Under the pieces are notes generated by a model. The model saw only the letters and a program-made list of their open reading frames with translations, ran no database searches and was not told the origin of the DNA. Shown one piece after another: positions 1-4,315 of a DNA stretch of 5,522 nucleotides. Position numbers and translations under genes: made by a program. Position 1 is the stretch's first letter, and each line of letters starts with the position of its first letter. Origin of the DNA: Methylococcaceae bacterium (GTDB taxonomy: Bacteria; Pseudomonadota; Gammaproteobacteria; Methylococcales; Methylomonadaceae); the NCBI GenBank assembly GCA_947505055.1, contig CANNLO010000327.1:1-5522 (forward strand), written 5' to 3'.

Positions 1-60
1 AACTCTCAAGTACGGTTCTTAGGGGAGAAAAAGGCAGTAATGCCTTTTTTCTTACCCGAC
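1..60 (+). mobile_element. Group II intron, 3' end (end of domain V plus domain VI)
   Basis: The window opens inside a group II intron, a self-splicing ribozyme and retroelement. Positions 10-18 read GTACGGTTC, the conserved 3' strand of domain V; the bases before it (1-9) would close the domain V hairpin. Domain VI follows: GGG (22-24) pairs with CCC (55-57), and an inner stem (about 27-38 with 43-52) is capped by a GTAA-type loop. A54 is left unpaired seven bases from the end, the position expected of the branch-point adenosine. The intron should end at AC (59-60), matching the usual AY 3' end. The catalytic core, any reverse transcriptase/maturase and the 5' exon lie outside the window, so class and activity cannot be judged. 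Orientation is plus. The call rests on recognised domain V/VI features, not on a covariance search. Confidence 0.8.
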
Positions 61-91
61 AAAAATTGAATGGCTCCGTTTTAGGCTGGTA

Positions 92-112
92 TCGGCCATC
101 TGCTTCGGGCGG
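92..112 (+). repeat. Degenerate dispersed repeat, copy 1 (core only)
   Basis: This copy shares a gap-free 21-base pattern with 260-280 and 3360-3380: TCGGCCA, three variable bases, GC, five mostly variable bases, then GYGG. Only the core matches here. It resembles the eroded palindromic intergenic repeats common in gammaproteobacterial genomes, but I cannot assign it to a named family. Confidence 0.4.
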
Positions 113-117
113 CATAA

Positions 118-174
118 CCACCGATGCGAATGGTCGGATGATTAGTTTCGGTAATGTCCTCGCATCGTTGGTGG
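118..174. repeat. Imperfect inverted repeat (12-bp stem with bulge)
   Basis: CCAC (118-121) plus CGATGCGA (122-129) pairs with TCGCATCG (160-167) plus GTGG (171-174). Three bases (168-170) are bulged and the loop is 30 bases. No T-run follows on either strand, so it is not a standard terminator. It lies just downstream of the group II intron and may be an eroded palindromic element. Confidence 0.5.
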
Positions 175-259
175 CTGATTTGTTGTAAATTGCGCCCATA
201 AAAATTTAAGCTGGTTTTATATTTTTGGAGAAATGGAAAGCCTTGCCAGCGGACAGCTA

Positions 260-307
260 TCGGCCACTAGCAGACGGTGGCGAGCGACTGCTTTAGGGCA
301 TGAATAT
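260..307 (+). repeat. Degenerate dispersed repeat, copy 2 (about 48 bases)
   Basis: The core TCGGCCA...GTGG (260-280) matches 3360-3380 without gaps. The match continues through GCTTTA (290-295) and ends in ATGAATAT (300-307), aligning with 3390-3395 and 3401-3408 with a single one-base gap. The whole stretch is clearly more similar to copy 3 than chance would give, so it is a real but eroded repeat. The rest of 189-354 holds no convincing gene. It contains a 7-bp inverted repeat, GAATATT (302-308) with AATATTC (321-327), just beyond the end of the DUF2934 gene. Confidence 0.5.
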
Positions 308-354
308 TAAGACGGGAGAAAATATTCAATTAACAATAATTGCGATTTAAAAAA

Positions 355-555
355 TCATTCAACTTCTTGAAAACAATAAAAACACTGCTTTTTAACCTCT
401 TCTTCGGCTTCAAGCCAGTCTTCCATTTCATGACCAGGGGTAAATCCCCTCTTTTCAGCTTTGAAATAAGCGTGTTCTGCAACCATTTCCCGAAACTTGT
501 TCGGGTCAATGGGTATGCTATAAGGTAGGATTATTGAGTTAAATTCAGATTGCAT
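355..555 (-). CDS. DUF2934 family small protein
   Basis: This gene encodes a 66-residue soluble protein with the DUF2934 signature at residues 20-54: an acidic/aromatic helix (FREMVAEHAYFKAEKRG) followed by the hallmark GHEMEDWLEAEEEV. Many family members are short stand-alone proteins of proteobacteria, and no biochemical role is established. No signal peptide or membrane segment is visible. Two cysteines (58 and 61, CFYC) near the C-terminus form a CxxC pair, which I do not regard as part of the core domain. The start is supported by GAGGAAG (560-566), with AGGA six bases before the ATG. The gene stands alone: the next minus-strand gene, tatA, ends more than 200 bases upstream, and the DNA past its stop is repeat-like. 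No clear promoter or terminator is visible. Family call is firm; function unknown. Confidence 0.85.
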   Translation of the reverse strand: MQSEFNSIILPYSIPIDPNKFREMVAEHAYFKAEKRGFTPGHEMEDWLEAEEEVKKQCFYCFQEVE

Positions 556-687
556 TTTTCTTCCTCAGGAGCATGAAAAAAGCTATAAACTTTTACCCTG
601 AAGTGGACACCGATGAACAAAATAAGTTAACCCACTCAGTTTTTGAACAATTTTAAGGTCGGCTGTCAACAAGAGACAGACATGGAC

Positions 688-717
688 TTTCAGGGAACTG
701 CTGATTAATCCCTGAAA
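688..717. repeat. Perfect 9-bp inverted repeat between tatA and the DUF2934 gene
   Basis: TTTCAGGGA (688-696) is the exact reverse complement of TCCCTGAAA (709-717), with a 12-base loop. A transcript leaving tatA on the minus strand would form this hairpin about 55 bases past the stop, but no U-run follows it on either strand. It could be a weak terminator, an mRNA 3'-end stabiliser or a protein-binding palindrome. The rest of 556-772 shows no gene. Confidence 0.5.
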
Positions 718-772
718 ACTGTTATTCATAAACCACCAAGCACTAGTTCAAGATTGCAAAAAAACAGACACG

Positions 773-961
773 TCATTTTTTTGTGATTACGCTATCTATT
801 AGCTCAGCATTGTTATTAGTAGCTTCTCCATCCTTAACAGCATTACGAAACCCCTTTATGGCATTGCCTAAATCAGCTCCAATATTTTTTAGACGTTTCG
901 TACCAAACACCAAAATCACAATCACGAGGACAAGCAAAAGATGAGGAATACTTAGGCCCAT
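773..961 (-). CDS. tatA: Sec-independent (twin-arginine) translocase subunit TatA
   Basis: This gene encodes a 62-residue TatA/E protein, the component that oligomerises in the inner membrane to pass folded proteins selected by TatBC. It has the family layout: a very short periplasmic N-terminus (MGLSIPH), one hydrophobic transmembrane helix (about 5-20), the FG hinge (19-20) followed by TKRLKNIG, an amphipathic helix with DLGNAIKGF (30-38), and a short polar tail. An in-frame ATG lies four codons upstream (971-973), but the Shine-Dalgarno GGAG (968-971) overlaps it and sits six bases before the ATG at 959-961, giving the usual MG start. TatB is unlikely because the helix and tail are too short. 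It lies downstream of the Tat-signal flavoprotein gene fccB, suggesting shared transcription and a supporting role in its export. No tatB or tatC is in the window. Confidence 0.92.
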   Translation of the reverse strand: MGLSIPHLLLVLVIVILVFGTKRLKNIGADLGNAIKGFRNAVKDGEATNNNAELIDSVITKK

Positions 962-967
962 TTTTAA

Positions 968-971
968 CTCC
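968..971 (-). promoter_or_regulatory. Ribosome binding site that sets the tatA start
   Basis: GGAG on the minus strand lies six bases before the ATG at 959-961. It overlaps the alternative upstream ATG (971-973), which therefore cannot use it. No comparable site precedes that upstream ATG. Confidence 0.75.
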
Positions 972-986
972 ATATTTATAAATTAC

Positions 987-1038
987 AAACCTTATTATCC
1001 TGTTGAACGGACTTAATTTTATTAAGGTTATAAGGTTT
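987..1038 (-). promoter_or_regulatory. Nested inverted repeats in the tatA leader
   Basis: AAACCTTAT (987-995) and ATAAGGTTT (1030-1038) are perfect 9-bp arms. Between them lies a second hairpin, CTTAAT (1012-1017) with ATTAAG (1021-1026) and a 3-base loop. On the minus strand this forms a structured leader ending about 25 bases before the tatA start codon. It may influence mRNA stability or tatA translation, or be a protein-binding site; the role is inferred from structure only. Confidence 0.4.
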
Positions 1039-1039
1039 T

Positions 1040-1059
1040 CCCCGGATAAAAAACCGGGG
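1040..1059 (-). terminator. GC-rich hairpin between fccB and tatA (no U-tract)
   Basis: CCCCGG (1040-1045) and CCGGGG (1054-1059) form a strong 6-bp stem around an 8-base loop, 18 bases past the fccB stop. On the minus strand the bases that follow are A-rich rather than U-rich, so this is not a textbook intrinsic terminator. A partial terminator or a 3'-end stabiliser that raises fccAB message over tatA fits the position. It is unlikely to serve the plus strand, which has no gene here. Confidence 0.45.
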
Positions 1060-1077
1060 AGTTATTCAATCAAAAAA

Positions 1078-2463
1078 CTAGACACTAAAAGTGTCGGCAA
1101 ACAAGTTATTAGCCCAAGCAAGCATCATTTTGTAGTTATCTCCTGAAGGCATTTCTGCCTCATTAAAGGATTCAACTACTCGATCCATAGAGCCAGTCAA
1201 CGGGTTATAACGATACCCAGCCGTTAACCATGATGCAGTGTTATTGGTAATAGGACTATAACAGGCCGAGTTAGTTACAGGGACTTCATCAGGGAACCGA
1301 GGGGGCAATATTCCAAATTCACGAACTATCGCATCCGCACAAACTTTAGCCTCGCTGTTGGCAACATGCCCTGCTTTGGGCTGAGTTGAGGAATGAGCAT
1401 CGCCTATAACGTGAATAGCTGGATCTTGAGTAGTTGCATAGGATTGCAGATCGACCGGCACAAAAAGTTTGCCAAAGGGGATAAGCCCTGCTGCAAAAGC
1501 AATATCGCCTGCTTTGTGTTCTGGTAAAACGTTTAACACATGGCAAGATACGTCGCGTATACTTCCATCGCCCAACTTTACGGAAGCATATTTTGTTCCA
1601 AATTGTCCACCGACGCTACCTACGTCAAGCAATTCGGCACTGGATACATATTCAACAATGCCCGCAAATTGCCCCTTAAAAGCAGAGGTGAAAGTGTGTG
1701 TTTCTGCTTGTATAGCCGAATATTTATCAGTTGGCGTAAGTGGAGAGTTTGCATCGAAAATAATCACTTTCCCACCACCTTTGACTCTCTTCAGAATATC
1801 AGCTACCACACAAGCTCTTTCATAAGGACCAGGAGGGCAACGATAAGGTTTTTTCGGAATACATAAGACGTAAGTGCCACTTCTTCTTGGCATCTTATCA
1901 ATCTGCGCTTTCAAGTTGGCTATTTGGTCTCCTGACTTCCATGCATGTGGAATGGGTAAGACTTTGTCAGACAACGTACCATTGGCCAGTGCCATGGACG
2001 GCAGGTAATTAAACTCAATGCCTGGGCTTAAAATAACCTTATCGTAAGGCAGCGCCATGATTGAGCCATCTGGTTTGGTTACGATAACTTTCTGAGTAGA
2101 CCGGTCAATCGTCGCTTTGCCTTGTACAAATTTATTACCATTGCGACTAGCCGCAGTAGCCAAATTAAAGCTCAAATTAGTTAATGTTTTCTGGCCATTC
2201 AATATTAGATTGCTTAAGATCGGCGATGCATAACTTGTGTTAATATCGACATGTGTTACGACAATTTTGCCTTGTCCCCAAAGTTTTATATATTTAGCTA
2301 CCGTTGAACCACCGAATCCACCGCCAATAACGACAACCTGTTTACTGATAGTAGCAGCTTCAGCTTCACCACTCAATCCTGTAATAGTGGGTAAAACACT
2401 TGCGGTTACTGCAGCAGCGCCAATACCAGCCATTTTTAATAATTCTCTGCGTTTATTATCCAT
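1078..2463 (-). CDS. fccB: Flavocytochrome c sulfide dehydrogenase-like flavoprotein (FccB/SoxF family), Tat-exported, cysteine-poor variant
   Basis: This 461-residue periplasmic FAD protein belongs to the flavocytochrome c sulfide dehydrogenase family, which oxidises sulfide and passes electrons to a cytochrome c subunit. The N-terminus is a twin-arginine signal (NKRRELLK at 3-10, then a hydrophobic stretch, cleavage probably near AEA at 34-36). The FAD-binding glycine motif GGGFGGS spans 47-53, PHAW is at 172-175, RCPPGPYERA at 208-217 holds the conserved redox Cys209, GDA at 354-356 contacts FAD, and the C-terminal FCSD domain with ACYSP and DTF is present. Length is normal with its signal. 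By hand alignment to remembered family sequences, the covalent-FAD cysteine (TCYLSN in the classical enzyme) is Pro81, and the second redox cysteine (WCPVD) is Val335 (FVPVD). Flavin is thus probably bound non-covalently and the substrate is uncertain. AGGA (2472-2475), overlapping the fccA stop, lies eight bases before the ATG; the genes are 11 bases apart, so translation is probably coupled. Confidence 0.9.
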   Translation of the reverse strand: MDNKRRELLKMAGIGAAAVTASVLPTITGLSGEAEAATISKQVVVIGGGFGGSTVAKYIKLWGQGKIVVTHVDINTSYASPILSNLILNGQKTLTNLSFNLATAASRNGNKFVQGKATIDRSTQKVIVTKPDGSIMALPYDKVILSPGIEFNYLPSMALANGTLSDKVLPIPHAWKSGDQIANLKAQIDKMPRRSGTYVLCIPKKPYRCPPGPYERACVVADILKRVKGGGKVIIFDANSPLTPTDKYSAIQAETHTFTSAFKGQFAGIVEYVSSAELLDVGSVGGQFGTKYASVKLGDGSIRDVSCHVLNVLPEHKAGDIAFAAGLIPFGKLFVPVDLQSYATTQDPAIHVIGDAHSSTQPKAGHVANSEAKVCADAIVREFGILPPRFPDEVPVTNSACYSPITNNTASWLTAGYRYNPLTGSMDRVVESFNEAEMPSGDNYKMMLAWANNLFADTFSV

Positions 2464-2474
2464 TTAAGTTTTCC

Positions 2475-2762
2475 TTATCTCAGCGTTGACAGGTAGTTGG
2501 CAATTTTAAGTAATTCTTCATTTGAGTAGTTTTTAGCTTGCAAATGCATAATTTCAATTTCTTTTTTTTGTTTCATTTCTAGTAGATCACCATATAAATC
2601 CGATGCTGATTTTCCAGCAATTGAATCAATTTCGCCTTTGCTGTGGCCATTTGGACCATGACATTGATAGCATTGAGATGCTAATAACTGACCATTATCT
2701 GCGAAAGTTGCATTCGCATAAGCAGCCAGCATGATAAAAAACATGACAAATATGCTTTTCAT
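2475..2762 (-). CDS. fccA: Monoheme cytochrome c, flavocytochrome c subunit-like (FccA)
   Basis: This gene encodes a 95-residue secreted class I c-type cytochrome. A Sec signal peptide (MKSIFVMFFIMLAAYANATFA, cleavage probably after residue 21) precedes a mature protein of about 74 residues. One heme site, CYQCH (31-35), is followed by GPNG; the likely axial methionine is Met72, before the typical C-terminal helix (YSNEELLKIANYLSTL). The size and single heme match the short monoheme FccA type rather than the diheme Allochromatium form. An in-frame ATG lies 11 codons upstream (2793-2795), but it has no ribosome binding site and would spoil the signal peptide; AGGA (2770-2773) lies seven bases before the chosen ATG. 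It is first in the cluster and 11 bases from fccB, so it is the expected electron acceptor of that flavoprotein. A free cytochrome c553-like carrier is the alternative. No firm promoter is visible in the AT-rich DNA upstream. Confidence 0.88.
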   Translation of the reverse strand: MKSIFVMFFIMLAAYANATFADNGQLLASQCYQCHGPNGHSKGEIDSIAGKSASDLYGDLLEMKQKKEIEIMHLQAKNYSNEELLKIANYLSTLR

Positions 2763-2769
2763 ACGTAAT

Positions 2770-2773
2770 TCCT
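2770..2773 (-). promoter_or_regulatory. Ribosome binding site that sets the fccA start
   Basis: AGGA on the minus strand lies seven bases before the ATG at 2760-2762, directly upstream of a clean signal peptide. The upstream in-frame ATG (2793-2795) is preceded by T-rich DNA with no purine-rich site. Confidence 0.7.
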
Positions 2774-3049
2774 GTTGTTTAACATTATTGGGCAAAAAAA
2801 ACCAAAAAACTGTGACTCTTGATTTTTATCTTTAGTTTTTAATAAAAAAAGCGATTCCTTAAAATAGATATTAGTTTTATGAGATGACTTAATACTAGAT
2901 ATAATAAATAACAAAAAATGTGCTTTTGTTCTCAAATCGTAAATTCACCTGATTAAATTCGATTCAAGCTATTTCAACTGCCGCTTTAGTGGATTAGCCG
3001 AAAGTTATACATGTTACGGGGGCAACATTAAAAGAACCTGAATTTATGA

Positions 3050-3244
3050 TTAAGATAATATTAAAAATGTAAAATAGACCCAAACACTATGAATGCGTAT
3101 TTGATTGAGCAGAAAAAAACTCCAAGCCGAGACTGGATGTGTTTTGCTTATTGATTCTGAGGATGATAGCTCCTTGTTTTTGGTAGACCACATTGGGGGA
3201 GTATAAGTTGCTAATCTAACTGGCATTCCAACACAAAAATTCAT
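3050..3244. pseudogene. Possible decayed coding stretch, family unknown
   Basis: On the plus strand one frame (3105-3239) reads as protein-like sequence, with segments LSRKKLQAETGC, LLIDSEDDSSLFLVDHIGG and VANLTGIPTQKF, broken by a TAA and preceded by further stops. Each stop is one base from a common codon (TGG or TAT). The opposite strand is open over 3050-3244 (64 codons), but its Ser-rich product has no ribosome binding site and no recognised domain. The plus reading could be an eroded gene or mobile-element fragment, or chance. I do not recognise a family. Confidence 0.25.
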
Positions 3245-3359
3245 TCTATGGGTCTGCTGTCATTAAGAAATCTGGCGTCAATGTCGCTTAAGGGTTGCTG
3301 ACGCAAGCATTTTCCGGTAGCTGACGTTGATTTTTATGCTGTGTGACGGGCGCCTCTTC

Positions 3360-3408
3360 TCGGCCATTTGCTGCCAGTGGCTACAGTCAGCTTTATGGAA
3401 ATGAATAT
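3360..3408 (+). repeat. Degenerate dispersed repeat, copy 3 (about 49 bases)
   Basis: TCGGCCA, GC and GTGG (3360-3380) align without gaps to 260-280, and GCTTTA (3390-3395) and ATGAATAT (3401-3408) extend the match to copy 2 with a single one-base gap. It lies in the fccA-cheW intergenic region in the same orientation as the copies near the window start. Confidence 0.5.
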
Positions 3409-3728
3409 GGGCAATGTGTGCTATTATTTTTTTGTGGCAGTATCATGTTGTCTACTGTTTTGGCATTCTGACACACTTTAGAGGCACTAAAATTAAGGGA
3501 CACCGTTTTAAAGATTAGATATTTTGGCTCAAATTGTTTAATGGTTAAACGTGGTCATCAAGCGTTAATAGTTTTCGTGTGATAATTTAGATATATACCA
3601 TAATGCTATTATGAATATTGAATAAACAAAAATCTTATAATTTTTTATTATATTTTTGGTGTGAAGCAAGTCTCATATCTAATTTTAATGATCGCTATTT
3701 TATACGATTTCGATAGGTAGAATGAATC

Positions 3729-4259
3729 ATGGATCAATTGTTACGCAAAAAAGAAAACTCAACCGAGTTAATGGTTCATGACCAACTGCCGCAGTACCTG
3801 ACTTTTCAGGCAGGTAATGAGAATCTGGCCATTAATATTTTAGATGTCAAAGAAATCATCGAAATTAATATAATTACTGATGTGCCGATGACACCGGACT
3901 ATATACGCGGAGTTATCAATCTACGTGGCAATGTGGTGCCAGTCATTGATTTATCAGCACGTCTGGGTCGGAAAAACAGTGAAATAAGCAAACGCAGTTG
4001 TATTGTCTTGGTACAGGTTGAATACAAAGAGGATATCCACTTACTGGGGATGTTGGTTGATGCGGTCGATGAAATTCTGGAAATTCCCGAAGCGAATATT
4101 ATGCCGCCTCCCGATTTTGGCGCGGATATTCGAACTGATTTTATTCGAGCTATGGGACGGGTGGAAGATACGTTTATTATTTTGTTGAATATCAGTCGTG
4201 TACTTTCAGTGAAAGAATTAGCGCAACTTAAACAAATTGCTGACAACGAAGATAATTAA
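3729..4259 (+). CDS. cheW: Chemotaxis coupling protein CheW
   Basis: This gene encodes a 176-residue single-domain CheW, the cytoplasmic adaptor that links methyl-accepting receptors to the histidine kinase CheA. The CheW fold starts at about residue 21 (QYLTFQAGNENLAINILDVKEI). The conserved core RGVINLRGNVVPVIDL (60-75) is intact and includes the receptor/CheA-contacting Arg66. The second half has the usual GMLVDAVDEILEI (107-119) and ends with a helix (KELAQLKQIAD). There is no REC or kinase domain, so it is not CheV or CheA. The N-terminus is about 20 residues longer than the domain needs. AGG at 3716-3718 lies ten bases before the ATG, a modest ribosome binding site. The MCP gene starts 56 bases after its stop on the same strand, so the two are probably co-transcribed and may form a dedicated receptor/coupler pair. 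No cheA, cheY, cheR or cheB is in the window. Confidence 0.95.
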   Translation: MDQLLRKKENSTELMVHDQLPQYLTFQAGNENLAINILDVKEIIEINIITDVPMTPDYIRGVINLRGNVVPVIDLSARLGRKNSEISKRSCIVLVQVEYKEDIHLLGMLVDAVDEILEIPEANIMPPPDFGADIRTDFIRAMGRVEDTFIILLNISRVLSVKELAQLKQIADNEDN

Positions 4260-4315
4260 ACTAACTTCGCAGTACTAAATCAATAACCTTACACAACTCA
4301 CGAAAGAGATAAAGC

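Larger units (their letters stand above)
63..188 (+). pseudogene. Possible 3' fragment of a gene interrupted by the group II intron
   Basis: Directly after the predicted intron end the plus strand stays open for 41 codons and stops at TAA (186-188). The peptide has a mixed, protein-like composition, with segments such as GSVLGWYRPSASGG and TDANGRMISFGNVLASLV. No ribosome binding site is expected if this is the 3' exon of a split gene. I do not recognise the family. An open run of this length can arise by chance, and the stretch overlaps a degenerate repeat (92-112) and a hairpin (118-174), both of which argue for non-coding DNA. If the intron splices precisely, the host frame would continue from exon 1 outside the window. 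Confidence 0.25.
2763..3728. other. Long AT-rich intergenic region between divergent fccA and cheW
   Basis: Nearly 1 kb without a convincing gene separates the two divergent transcription units, so it should hold both promoters. I could not fix either. On the minus strand TTGAGA (2930-2935) resembles a -35 box, but the matching -10 region is poor at the right distance. Upstream of cheW there are several AT-rich -10-like strings (around 3600-3660) without a good -35 partner, and no flagellar sigma-28 type sequence. The region also contains a degenerate repeat (3360-3408) and a possible decayed coding stretch (3050-3244). Confidence 0.5.

Noticed and set aside
233..310. Plus-strand 25-codon frame (ATG at 233) preceded by GGAG
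   Set aside because: GGAG is only two bases before the ATG, the frame lies across a degenerate repeat, and the peptide is Arg/Ser-rich without features.
340..528. Plus-strand open frame opposite the DUF2934 gene
   Set aside because: It is antisense to a clear DUF2934 domain; the product is Phe-rich with no known domain.
757..783. A-run/T-run pair just past tatA as an intrinsic terminator
   Set aside because: The stem would be A-T only with a long loop; too weak to call, although the minus strand does have a T-run here.
1346..1546. Second minus-strand frame inside fccB
   Set aside because: It overlaps fccB in another frame; the Cys/Arg/Ser-rich product has no recognisable domain.
1469..1866. 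Two plus-strand frames opposite fccB
   Set aside because: They are antisense shadows of a well-supported FccB coding region with no ribosome binding sites or domains.
2237..2467. Plus-strand frame opposite the fccB N-terminus
   Set aside because: It is antisense to the Tat signal and FAD motif; its Pro/Ala/Thr composition is typical of a shadow.
2900..2905. Plus-strand TATAAT
   Set aside because: There is no -35 box at the right distance and no plus-strand gene for more than 800 bases.
3899..4246. Minus-strand frame opposite cheW
   Set aside because: It is a shadow of cheW; the Ser/Arg/Ile-rich product has no domain.
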